DNA from: Metridium senile
Lineage: Eukaryota > Cnidaria > Anthozoa > Actiniaria > Metridiidae
DNA length: 64,000 nucleotides
NCBI GenBank assembly: GCA_949775045.1
Contig: OX459097.1
Span: 8,032,954-8,096,953 of the forward strand
Direction: 5' to 3'
This document shows positions 44,473 through 55,432 of this stretch, one piece after another (positions within the stretch are counted from its first letter, which is position 1; each line of letters opens with the position of its first letter). Under the pieces are notes generated by a model, which worked only from the letters and a program-made list of their open reading frames with translations, was not told where the DNA came from and made no database searches. Made by a program: the position numbers and the translations under genes.

Positions 44473-44945
44473 TAGCCCACACTAGATTAAAGATAGGTAG
44501 ATAGATGGTTTATATAGCAGTCTGATGGCTGAATTACATATTCCGCATATTAATAATAATTACAAAAGATACTTACACTATAGATAAATATAGATAAATT
44601 GGCCAAATTTATACCTACAAAAATATAAAAAAACACAATTTTATATAACAGCAATATTAACTATTATAAAATATTCCTAATATAGAAATGTAAAGGGTAA
44701 AATCGAATTATAAAGTATACGAATGCTGATTGTAATGATAAAAATATGTATAAGGAACTAGCTTCTATGTTCTAAAAAGTAAAGTTCAAAAACTAGTAAT
44801 CTTTTCAAAATGTTTTAGTATACTCAAACAAAGAACTAGCGTCCAAATCATCACCATTGCTATACCCTACTTGCTTACTTACTGACTCTGTGGTTAGCGG
44901 AGCTGTACTAGATAAAGAAGACGGTTCTAGTAACAGCCCTTTGTG
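44473..44945 (-). mobile_element. retroelement-like fragment, unit 6 first copy
   Basis: Tail stop at 44805; T-K-T-F ending in place of T-E-T-F. It is cut at about 44950, where the unit restarts (GTACGTGTAAGTTAAATTAG). Confidence 0.5.
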
Positions 44946-45550
44946 TACGTGTAAGTTAAATTAGACATCTTTTTTTAATCAAAGTTCAATTCTTTGAAGT
45001 GGAAATATCCACGAAGTGTTCTATTGGTTGCTTAGGTTTCATTGCGATGGACAAGTCTTTTCACTTCCTTGTAACGTAAAGTCACGCAACCGTATAATAA
45101 AAGCGTGTTGCGCTATGCTTGAATCGTGAAATTATAACAGTTACGGATCCGTTAGAGCGTGTTGCAGTTTTGTGTGTTTTGGTTGAGTGAACGCTATTCC
45201 GTCTACACAGGATTATGTAATCAGAGTTACGGTTCCCTAAACGGAACGGATATTGACTGTTGACGTAATTTGCAGTGTGTAGGATAAGCAAAAGCGCTTT
45301 AGGTTCTCAGGTCTGTGATTTCCAAAGAACACTCGCAACACAATATATTCGGTGGATCGGTTCTACATGTATTACTGAGAGCATAAAGAGTTACAATCAT
45401 GGGATAATACTAACGGATTTGCCAGCAGCATCTTGCGTTTTCTTTACGTGTTTTCTTTACGTGTTTTCTTTACGTGTTTTCTTTACGTGTTTTCCTTATG
45501 TGTTTTCTTTACGTGTTTTCTTTACGTTTTTGAACGTAGAGAAAAACCCA

Positions 45551-45733
45551 CAGATTCACCCTCGGGCCCTCTGGAACCCATTAGGAAAAAGGACATACCA
45601 TGACGACAACTAGATTCACCCTCGGGCCCTCTGGAACCCATTAGGAAACAGGACATCCCATGACGACAACTAGATTCACCCTCGGGTCCTCTGGAACCCA
45701 TTAGGAAACAGGACATCCCATGACGACAACTAG
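45551..45733. repeat. 60-bp minisatellite, three copies
   Basis: GATTCACCCTCGGGCCCTCT units, the third with GGGTCC for GGGCCC; the same three-copy form is found at 52922-53104. Confidence 0.85.
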
Positions 45734-45819
45734 CGATGAAACAAGCGGGAAGTGCAACATAAATCTATTAACCTATTTATGAAATATTTTTGCTATTTGG
45801 AAGTGTTCGCAATTTTTTT

Positions 45820-46037
45820 GGAGTCGTGAGATATCCGTTCGCTGTGCCTCAAATATACAATAATAAAAACTTTGTTTTGACCTAGATAGTTGTGTATAAC
45901 TGTTTTCTAGTTTGTGGCCGAGTTTTAGCTCAATTAGAGCGATTTTGACGAAAATACCCCATCCAAATCGCTCTAATTGAGCTAAAACTCGGTCACAGAC
46001 TAGAAAACAGTTATACACAACTATCTACGTCAAAAAG
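45820..46037. mobile_element. hairpin MITE, unit 6 second copy
   Basis: Loop ACCCCATCCAAATCG; identical in unit 7 (53191-53408). Confidence 0.75.
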
Positions 46038-46048
46038 ATAGTCAACTT

Positions 46049-46520
46049 TAGCTCACACTAGATTAAAGATAGGTAGATAGATGGTTTATAGAGCAGTCTG
46101 ATGGCTGAATTACATATTCCGCATATTAATAATAATTACAAAAGATACTTACACTATAGATAAATATAGATAAATTGGCAAAATTTATACCTACAAAAAT
46201 ATAAAAAACACAATTTTATATAACAGCAATATTAACTATTATACAAAATTCCTAATATAGAAATGTAAAGGGTAAAATCGAATTATAAAATATACGAATA
46301 CTGATTGTAATGATAAAGAGTGTATAAGAAACTAGCTACTTTATTCTAAAAAGTAAAGTTCAAAAACTAGTAATCTTTTCAAAATGTTTCAGTATACTCA
46401 AACAAAGAACTAGCGTCCAAATCATCACCATTGCTATACCCTACTTGCTTACTTACTGACTCTGTGGTTAGCGGAGCTGTACTAGATAAAGAAGACGGTT
46501 CTAGTAACAGCCCTTTGTGT
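46049..46520 (-). mobile_element. retroelement-like fragment, unit 6 second copy
   Basis: ORF tail stop at 46379; otherwise as at 31195-31690. Confidence 0.5.
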
Positions 46521-46772
46521 ACGTGTGGAACTAATTTAGAACTAGTTTAGGAACTAGAGTACAAACATTAAAAGCGTGCAACATAATTAGTACTAAATAG
46601 TGATATTTAATGCTAATTCTATTGTTTTCTATTGTTTAATTAGCACCCGATTTAGTACTAATTAGTACTACTTGTTTCACGGTTATATTGTTTGCACTCT
46701 AGTTTATGCGAAGTGCTTTACCTGTTAAGGTATAGTAGAACTGAAAAATTTAAAAAAATTGTAGGCCTTTAA

Positions 46773-47785
46773 GGATATACAGGACACAATTCACCTCAAA
46801 GTACACGTTTTTTCAAAAACAAACTAAATCAAACAACAGATTGAAATCCACAACCTTATAAAAAATTGAGTTCAAAAATATTTTTTGCAAAGAAGATATA
46901 AATAAAAAAGCATTTTTGATAGTCTAATGAATGCGTTGGAATATTGACAGGAGCTGTCAAAATTTGTTATCTTAGAGGTCACGACCACATGGTATCATGT
47001 TGTTACAGCGAAAACAAACTGAACAAAGTAAGCTAAAACCAAACTAAACTGCAACGACATACAAAGTTTTTGATATTTATTTTGATAATTCATCATGCTA
47101 CTAGTTCTCAGAGTTTTTAGAGTTCTAGATCGTCTTAGTCATGTTACGATCAGTCAAGGATCACATTTCTTACGTGACGCATATTGACTTACAAAGCCTA
47201 AACTTGTCAACATCGAATAAATAATCTTTTAATCCTATTAAAATAAAACTACAAATTTCTCAGTAGTAGAATTTGATAAAATGTACAACTTTAAAAGGTT
47301 TATTTGCAGAGATTTTCAGACCAATTAACGCGAAAATCGTCATGATGACTCAAACATATCTCAAGTTTCAAAGTGTGCCTGCGTTTGTTCTTTTTCGTTT
47401 TTTTTCGTCAGATATTAGCCACTTACTAAAGAATGCACTGAAAAATATGTAGGTTGAACTTAAAAAATCAATAAAAAATAACGAAGCGCCAAAAGACAAA
47501 TCGCAGGCACACTTTGATAGATCAATATATGTACAATAATAAGGTCAAAAAATTTGATCCGTTCACATTAACACTTCTGCAAATAAACATCTCGCGCTAA
47601 GACAACACTCTCTTACTATATGCCCGATTTCTCAAAAACTAATAAATTCTATTTAAAACTTCAACTAAATATGTAATCTTTATCATTTAAGCTTTCAGGA
47701 AATGTATACTTTGTAGGGAAATTAATGTAAAGTAAACGCGTTAAGAGCCTTTTAAAAAAACGTCCCGATTGTGTCCTGTATATCC
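46773..47785. mobile_element. piggyBac-like non-autonomous element, 1.0 kb, unit 6
   Basis: Perfect 18-bp ends GGATATACAGGACACAAT and ATTGTGTCCTGTATATCC, flanked by TTAA (46769-46772, 47786-47789). It interrupts the unit sequence seen uninterrupted elsewhere as GGCTTTTAAGTTTGCACG. Inner inverted pair CAAAGTGTGCCTGCG / CGCAGGCACACTTTG. There is no transposase ORF. Only unit 6 has it, so it is recent. Confidence 0.9.
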
Positions 47786-47902
47786 TTAAGTTTGCACGTT
47801 TTTTCATCAAAGTTAAGACAAATAGAGTGTCTATTTTGGATATTCCGATCCAATTCCGTGCAAGTATAAGAGGAACTGTTTCTCGATCCACCGACAGGCA
47901 CA

Positions 47903-47959
47903 ATGGCCAGGAAATCGAACGAGGAACAATTTTCAAACTACTGCTGTTTTTTTAAATAA
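47903..47959 (+). CDS. mini-ORF, unit 6 (MARKSNEEQ..., 18 aa)
   Basis: Same peptide as unit 2; TATAAGAG kept. The piggyBac-like element lies 120 bp upstream. Confidence 0.3.
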   Translation: MARKSNEEQFSNYCCFFK

Positions 47960-48520
47960 ATAAAAAGACTTTCGAACTGTTTCCGATACATTCGAAATGA
48001 TCCTACCCGAGCAAAACTAGCGTCCTTTGTCGTCAAAGAAAACGCCCGGCTGACGTCATTGGATGTGACGTCAAAGTAGTAAGGTTCAAGACATTTGGTC
48101 AGAGTTGCTACATATCATTTCAAGGATGTAATCATTTATAAAATGATACTGATATAAGATGTATTTTTATTCTTTTGATGTAGTTCAATTATTTGTATTA
48201 GTAATCATTAAATTTTTAGTTCTATTTCATTATTATAATATTCTATCATTATTATGTTGTTCATTATTTTTTTATATGAATTCTTCATTACATATTACCG
48301 TCATCAACGTCTTTTTATCAGATTTCGTATCACCATAATTTTGGCTGTTAGTGTAATATATTAATTCATATAAATAGCGATTATTAGTGATTATAATTGG
48401 TGTTGGTTTTCGTTATCCAAATTATCATTTTTGTCAATTTTCATTTCTATGACATTATTGCTATTATTGAAATTTAGGTTTTTTTATTATTTCATATGAT
48501 CATCATAAGATTATCATTTC

Positions 48521-48709
48521 GTGTTAATAGGCCTAATCGGAGTTAGCATGTACGATTTCACCAAATTCAAAACCTCTGTAAATAAGATCTTGTTTTCTAC
48601 TGAAAAAAATGTACGTGATCTGAATCGAAATTCAACTGAAAGACAAATAAACTTATTCCCAAAATATCTACATTGGGTGGAAACTCACGTAGCAGCTAGA
48701 TATAATTAG
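48521..48709 (+). pseudogene. exon-like ORF (GVSMYDFTKFKTSVNK), unit 6, open copy
   Basis: Identical to 26632-26820 as part of a homogenised block shared by units 3 and 6. Confidence 0.3.
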
Positions 48710-49406
48710 CCAAACATCTCTAATTTTTATTTATTATTGTGATTATTTTCAAGTCAATTTTTTCAATTATCATCATCATCATTTGGTAACTATATAACTA
48801 TATAATTTATAATTGCTCGTGTTTGTGCTCTGTATTGTTCATGTCTTTTTTTACAGAAACTGTTTTTAGAGTATATATTTAAAGAAAAAACCAGAGTTTC
48901 AGCAAATCTTTAAGGAAAAAACAAGAGTTTCAGCAAATCTTTAAGGAAAGCTCTAAGCTTATCTCTAAGGCTTTTTGTTAAAAAGTGCAAGCCACCTTGC
49001 TTTGTTAAACTATTATTATTGTTACATGCTCAAAACTCAGCTTAAAAAAATTATTTATTCAAATCAGCCTTTAATGTACAGCACCACCCCCGCACCCTCC
49101 TATTTACTAAAATTAAATAATATTAAAATATCTGCTAGGAAATGCGTTAAATGCAAAAAAGAATAAAATATGAATTATAAGTTATATTAATATAAAGTTT
49201 AATACAAAATAACAAGGAACTACACTGCGAAACTAACAAAAGGACACACCACACACCCTTACAACATGCAGTTCCGGAAAGTAAAGATTGCTTAACTTTT
49301 CAACACATGCATATATGCTATGATATACATGGACAATTCACGAACGTTTCTATCCTATTATAATTTCTTTATCGATGTTTTATGTTAGTTTTTCCTCTTT
49401 CCTTAG

Positions 49407-49669
49407 GTGTACATGTTTGTCAGGATCTACTTTCCTTCGACCGATCCTCGAAATATCCGTTACTATAGGCAACCAGGTTGTTCTTCCTTTAGCCCGATTA
49501 CGGTATACTTCCCAGTCTTTTGGAAACGGCACGTGGATTGGATCGGAAATCTCATTTTTAAAAATAAATCACTACGAAAGTGTCGCAGTTCAAATGTGCA
49601 TAAAATCAAGTTTGCGGCCATGGGTTCTCTAGACATTCTTACGAAGGCACTAGTGAGGAAGAAGCCAGT
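49407..49669 (+). pseudogene. exon-like ORF upstream of gene copy 6
   Basis: Six bases shorter in the middle (V-Y-F-P-V), frame kept; open to the donor at 49670. Confidence 0.35.
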
Positions 49670-49728
49670 GTAAGAGACAGACCATATCAAGAAAATAATT
49701 TACCAACCAATTTGAAAGCAGAGCAGCT

Positions 49729-50949
49729 ATGGTAAAACATTTGGTAAGTTATTATTTGTGTTTCTTTTTATGGGAGATTTTATGAACTTAAAATATTGGC
49801 TACTGAGCTGTTACGAGAACTGATTTGCGACTGCAAACCGAACCGCTATTGCTCCGGCGAGAATTCACCGAGTAAGAACGATTTGTAAGCGATGAAACCT
49901 TCGCCAATTCGAGTGTCGTCGAATGCTCCCCGACATGTAACCGAATGACGACGGTTTTGTCGACTCTTTGTCGCTGAACACTCGGCTTTAAGCGTGTTTT
50001 CCGTAGCACTTTCAATTACTTTTAATTGCAATTTTTTTAAATTACTTTAAATCGTCATCATCATTGTTAACACCAGCATCAATGTCGTAATAATCGTTGT
50101 CAACACCATCGTAGTCATCATCATCATTGTAATCACCATCAATCAGTGTCGTAATAATCGTTGTCGACACCATCGTAGTCATCATCATCGTACTAAGTAT
50201 CATCATCCAAATCACCACTATCATCAGTCACCATTTTGATCGTCATCATCATCGATCAGTCACCATTTCGATCATCATCATCATCTCTAACATAATTCAA
50301 AACATCATCATCCGTTAATCTCCTTCGTAGCCGCGTTTTACCCTACACTCATCAACATCATATATACTATTAATAGTGGTACCTCTATTAAGCGGTCACC
50401 CTCGGGATTTTCCAAAGTGGCCGCTTAATAGAGGGTGACCGCTTAATAGAGGGTGGCCGCTTAATAGAGGGTGACCGCTTAATAGAGGGTGACCGCTTAA
50501 TAGAGGGTGACCGCTTAATAGAGGGTGACCGCTTAATAGAGGGTGACCGCTTAATAGAGGGTGACCGCTTAATAGAGGGTGACCGCTTAATAGAGGGTGA
50601 CCGCTTAATAGAGGGTGACCGCTTAATAGAGGGTGACCGCTTAATAGAGGGTGACCGCTTAATAGAGGTACCACTGTATATACTCATGTTCTAATTCTAC
50701 TGTTTCTAGATCCTTTCTAGCTGTATTATCGTTTTATTGCAAGTCCATTGCATCTTATCGTCACCAAAGATAAAGTTATGTCCAGACAACAAGAACCCCT
50801 GTGTGAATTCAACAATATTCAACGCGGCGAAAGGACAGTTTGAATACAAGTGCAACCTTATGGCATCCAATTGCAAGAGCCCAAACAAGCTAGGGTACTG
50901 TGAACCTTATAAAGTGCAAGGAATAACAATTAGCTGTGATTGTCAATGA
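49729..50949 (+). CDS. secreted cysteine-rich peptide, array copy 6 (type B, 84 aa)
   Basis: Exon 1 is 49729-49743 and exon 2 is 50710-50949. The intron is 966 bp, the longest in the array because of a 14-copy 18-bp minisatellite. Cysteines at 19, 29, 36, 53, 60, 69, 81 and 83: C29 (K-L-C-P-D) is extra relative to copies 3 and 5 and lies near the position of C27 in type A, so this is the type B copy with an even count of eight after the signal core. The tail is S-C-D-C-Q; the sequon N38-S-T is kept. Its TATA-like box reads ATAAAAT rather than ATAAAAG. Confidence 0.8.
50376..50674. repeat. MITE with 14-copy 18-bp minisatellite, intron of copy 6
   Basis: The MITE ends GTGGTACCTCTATTAA / TTAATAGAGGTACCAC are intact. 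Between them CCGCTTAATAGAGGGTGA repeats every 18 bp from 50421 to 50655, 14 copies, against three or four in copies 3 and 5. The unit includes the inner part of the MITE end, so the satellite grew out of the transposon terminus. Confidence 0.9.
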
Positions 50950-51044
50950 TTATGCGGGCTTCCTGTGGAACAATCTATGCTCTTCAAAAGAAAAATCTAC
51001 TCAGTCTGCAAGAACAAGCTCCGGTTCTTAGAAATAGTGTCATC

Positions 51045-51227
51045 TTAAGCCTGGTTCACACGGCATCATAATCATAGTCATAATCATAAGCACAGTCATA
51101 AGAAATGGAGAAGTTTCCATTTTCTTATGATTATGACTATGACGTTATGTCGCACGTGTGAACCGTACAATCTTAGTCGTAAACGTGTTTATGATTATGA
51201 TTATGAGGCCGTGTGAACCAGGTTTAA
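51045..51227. mobile_element. TTAA MITE, unit 6
   Basis: Shares the AGGTTTAA right end with unit 5. Confidence 0.8.
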
Positions 51228-51324
51228 AGGTTAAATGATAATATGGTACAACCTCTATAATCCGACCATTTTAAAAAGGTTCGCTTATCAGAGGTTTGAC
51301 TGTATTCGATAATATTTTAGGGGG

Positions 51325-51694
51325 TTATCCGCTGACTATGACAACATGTTTTAGTTTGAGTGATGATTCGTACTCAGTTTCAAACGGCCCTTTTCGAATG
51401 GTGGTCAGTTGAAACTGGGTACTAGATACTACGCGGCGTTTTAGCCATAATTTTAGTACATCTATTTCTAGCATTTCAAAGTCAATTTTAAGCCCAAAGT
51501 AAGGAATCGCGGGCTCAAGTTGTGATAGAATAGTTTTCTTCATTATTTCCGACGCCATGCTGGAAAGTAACCAAGTCTTCAGGCCAGACCGTTGATGGCG
51601 TGGGAAATTCAAGTTGTAAACTATTTCAAGCAACCAAAGAATAGTAGGTTCATTAATAGGCTGAGTTATGTATGATATATTATTATTTAAAAGA
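51325..51694 (-). pseudogene. conserved antisense ORF, unit 6
   Basis: Open; K-K-T for K-Q-T, and a 3-bp change (GGTCAGTTGAAAC) alters the end to Q-F-Q-L-T-T-I-R-K. Confidence 0.35.
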
Positions 51695-51894
51695 CTACAA
51701 AGTATTTATAACAACTAGTATTATATTAATGCAGTATGGTGTGAGCTGTGCTCAAGAAAGAAAATGTCTATCGTTAGTTTCGCTGACTGAGTATATATTT
51801 ATAAGTTACATATTGTAAGCAACTAGTATATAGGATCAACAATTTGAGAGCCTTTTTGGTAATAAAAAGACGTTACGATAATGTTTGTGTCAGT

Positions 51895-52180
51895 TTGTTG
51901 AAGTGCGAGCGCCCGAGTGGTTATGGGTTAGCAAAGGGAGCCCAGTTAAGTAACAAACGCGGTAAGGCTCTAACACAGGAAGCCCAATAGCAAACGCACT
52001 AATATTTAGCGTCGCTAGTCTGCCAGGAGGTCGACGGTGTGATCTTACCCCTTCTCTCTCTCTCCACAACTGCTCCGTTTTAAGGGTATTTAAAGCTACT
52101 CACAGCTACACAGAATTGAAAAAGTCGAATAAAGGGTAACGGCACTGAGGAGGAAACTCGGGACCTAGTATCCTAAAAAG
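51895..52180 (-). mobile_element. SINE remnant, unit 6/7 junction
   Basis: As at 29820, with CTCCACAACTGCTCCG. Confidence 0.55.
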
Positions 52181-53190
52181 ACACGGAATTCTCAGTTAAC
52201 AGTTAATTTTTTAGCCGTTTCTCAGTTAACAGTGAACTTCATTCAGACCCTGATAGACAAAATGATCCATTGATTCGTTAGAGGTTTCATTGCGATGGTC
52301 TGTAAAGTAAAGTTAGTAAAATTAAGTTAAATTAGACATCTTTTTTTAATCAAAGTTCATGTCTTTGAAGCTGAAATATCCACGAAGTGTTCTATTGGTT
52401 CATTAGGTTTCATGGCGATGGACAGGTCTTTCCACTTCCTTGTAACGTAAAGTCACGCAACCGTATAATAAAAGCGTGTTGCGCTATGCTTGAATCGTCA
52501 AATTATAACAGTTACGGATCCGTTAGAGCGTGTTGCAGTTTTGCGTGTTTTGGATGAGTGAACGCTATTCCGTCTACACAGGATTATGTAATCAGAGTTA
52601 CGGTTCCCTAAACGGAACGGATATTGACTGTTGACGTAATTTGCAGTGTGTAGGATAAGCAAAAGCGCTTTAGGTTCTCAGGTCTGTGATTTCCAAAGAA
52701 CACTCGCAACACAATATATTCGGTGGATCGGTTCTACATGTATTACTGAGAGCATAAAGAGTTACAATCATGGGATAATACTAACGGATTTGCCAGCAGC
52801 ATCTTGCGTTTTCTTTACGTGTTTTCTTTACGTGTTTTCTTTACGTGTTTTCTTTACGTGTTTTCCTTATGTGTTTTCTTTACGTGTTTTCTTTACGTTT
52901 TTGAACGTAGAGAAAAACCCACAGATTCACCCTCGGGCCCTCTGGAACCCATTAGGAAAAAGGACATACCATGACGACAACTAGATTCACCCTCGGGCCC
53001 TCTGGAACCCATTAGGAAACAGGACATCCCATGACGACAACTAGATTCACCCTCGGGTCCTCTGGAACCCATTAGGAAACAGGACATCCCATGACGACAA
53101 CTAGCGATGAAACAAGCGGGAAGTGCAACATAAATCTATTAACCTATTTATGAAATATTTTTGCTATTTGGAAGTGTTCGCAATTTTTTT

Positions 53191-53408
53191 GGAGTCGTGA
53201 GATATCCGTTCGCTGTGCCTCAAATATACAATAATAAAAACTTTGTTTTGACCTAGATAGTTGTGTATAACTGTTTTCTAGTTTGTGGCCGAGTTTTAGC
53301 TCAATTAGAGCGATTTTGACGAAAATACCCCATCCAAATCGCTCTAATTGAGCTAAAACTCGGTCACAGACTAGAAAACAGTTATACACAACTATCTACG
53401 TCAAAAAG
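53191..53408. mobile_element. hairpin MITE, unit 7
   Basis: Identical to the second copy of unit 6; right arm truncated at AAAAAGATAG. Confidence 0.75.
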
Positions 53409-53419
53409 ATAGTCAACTT

Positions 53420-53905
53420 TAGCTCACACTAGATTAAAGATAGGTAGATAGATGGTTTATAGAGCAGTCTGATGGCTGAATTACATATTCCGCATATTAA
53501 TAATAATTACAAAAGATACTTACACTATAGATAAATATAGATAAATTGGCAAAATTTATACCTACAAAAATATAAAAAACACAATTTTATATAACAGCAA
53601 TATTAACTATTATACAAAATTCCTAATATAGAAATGTAAAGGGTAAAATCGAATTATAAAATATACGAATACTGATTGTAATGATAAAGAGTGTATAAGA
53701 AACTAGCTACTTTATTCTAAAAAGTAAAGTTCAAAAACTAGTAATCTTTTCAAAATGTTTCAGTATACTCAAACAAAGAACTAGCGTCCAAATCATCACC
53801 ATTGCTATACCCTACTTGCTTACTTACTGACTCTGTGGTTAGCGGAGCTGTACTAGATAAAGAAGACGGTTCTAGTAACAGCCCTTTGTGTACGTGTGGA
53901 ACTAA
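53420..53905 (-). mobile_element. retroelement-like fragment, unit 7
   Basis: ORF tail stop at 53750; part of the block copied from or to unit 6. Confidence 0.5.
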
Positions 53906-53962
53906 TTTAGAACTAGTTTAGGAACTAGAGTACAAACATTAAAAGCGTGCAACATAATTAGT

Positions 53963-55098
53963 CATACCCAGAAATTCTCTACAGTCAGCGGTTCGGGGTA
54001 ATTTCGCGGGCTCATACAGAACGTAAGCAATGCGCATGCGCAAGCAGAAATTATTAACTATTTTATGCCATTCTCTTAGCACAGGATATGGTATTTTTAC
54101 AGCAAAAAGAGGCTTGTTATTTGACTTGCATGCATACCTTAGTTCAGGCTCAGACAACTGTAATTTTTCTTTAAATTTTGATATCGTTATCGATTGAGGC
54201 GTCTATTACATCTGACATTTTTTTTTTAATTTTGAAATTTGTAATTCGCGCCAAATAAACCCGCGAATTTTTCACCATAGGAACCACAAAAGATTTTAGG
54301 CGAGGCTACTAAGCTTTAAACAAGAAAACATGGCCGATCAAGTCGTGCAAATCGATTCTCTACGTTTCAAATGTAAAATATATCGACTTGAACTGTAAGT
54401 TTTACGCCTTGTGAGGTGAGAAAACAATGCAAAATGTCTCTAAAAGGGATTGAGACACTTGAAAATAAAGAGAAGTTATCGTTTATTGGCAAAAAATCGC
54501 GTTTATTGATGTGGTTTCAAGAGTAGATTGGTCTACATGAAAGGAATTCTCAACAGTAAATGTTCTTATCTGTGGCACCACGAAGAGGCAATGATGTTCA
54601 AGAACGCTATGGCGGCCTACAGCTATATTGGTGTCTTTTAAAACTGATTTTTGAACAACTTTGAACTTGAAAATACCATATTTTATATCGCAATATCAAT
54701 GTCAATACATCGATGTACAATTTACGATTTGTGGACCTCAAAAGTTTGAAAGTTAAAGCGTTGTTTTAAGGACTTTATTATCACCAAGTGACAGTGGTTT
54801 CTAAAGAACTCTATGGCGGCTTATGGCTATATCGGACTCTTTTTCATGTCCTTTTTTTGAACAACTTTGGACTTCAAATTAACTTTTATTCTATCGCCAT
54901 ACGAAAGTTAAAACGTCAATCTACTGTTTACGATTTGTGGAAAAAGTGGAACATCGATAACAAAAGAAATATTTCAAGAATAAATAAAAGGTACATACAT
55001 TTCTTTGTAATTTTTGTGTCTATTTCTGAATGAAACTAACTCGGCCAAATGGTCAATGCGCATGCGCGGCGCCATGCTGTATTAGATTTCTGGAAATG
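53963..55098. mobile_element. 1.1-kb DNA transposon-like insertion nested in a MITE, unit 7
   Basis: Imperfect ends CATACCCAGAAATTCT and AGATTTCTGGAAATG, with subterminal AATGCGCATGCGC at both sides. It splits the AGTACTAAATAGTGATA MITE that is intact at 46570-46684. Internally it has a diverged direct repeat (CTATGGCGGC... ACGATTTGTGGA at about 54608-54732 and 54809-54941). No transposase is recognised. The target duplication is unclear (possibly TA). Confidence 0.75.
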
Positions 55099-55375
55099 TA
55101 CTAAATAGTGATATTTAATGCTAATTCTATTGTTTTCTATTGTTTTTTTTTACTAGTACTACTTGTTTCACGGTTCTTTTGTTTGCACTCTAGTTTATGC
55201 GAAGTGCTTTACCTTTTACGGTAGTAGAAAAAAATTAAAAAAATCGTGGGCTTTTAAGTTTGCACGTTCTTCCACGGATTTAAGACAAATAGATCTAGAG
55301 TGTCTATTTTGGATATTCCGATCCAATTCCGTGCAAGTATAAGAGGAACTATTTCTTCATCCACCGACAGCCACA

Positions 55376-55432
55376 ATGGCCAGGAAATCGAACGAGGAAC
55401 AATTTTCAAACTACTGCTGTTTTTTTAAATAA
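55376..55432 (+). CDS. mini-ORF, unit 7 (MARKSNEEQ..., 18 aa)
   Basis: Same peptide as unit 2, but flanks (TCTTCCACGGATTTAAGAC) match unit 4, showing that this half of unit 7 is unit 4-like. Confidence 0.3.
   Translation: MARKSNEEQFSNYCCFFK

Larger units (their letters stand above)
44950..46690. repeat. second copy of the first third of unit 6
   Basis: Repeats the sequence from the unit start through minisatellites, hairpin and retroelement fragment. Its 45190-46580 part appears identical to 52561-53951 of unit 7. Confidence 0.85.

Noticed and set aside
45522..45716. Antisense MGSRGPEGESSCRHG ORFs
   Set aside because: Encoded by the 60-bp minisatellite, which is divisible by three.
50388..50687. 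Antisense ORFs of repeated SIKRSP or LLSGHP, and the regular repeats as a CRISPR array
   Set aside because: 18-bp tandem units with no spacers, lying within a MITE in an intron; the ORFs exist only because 18 is divisible by three.
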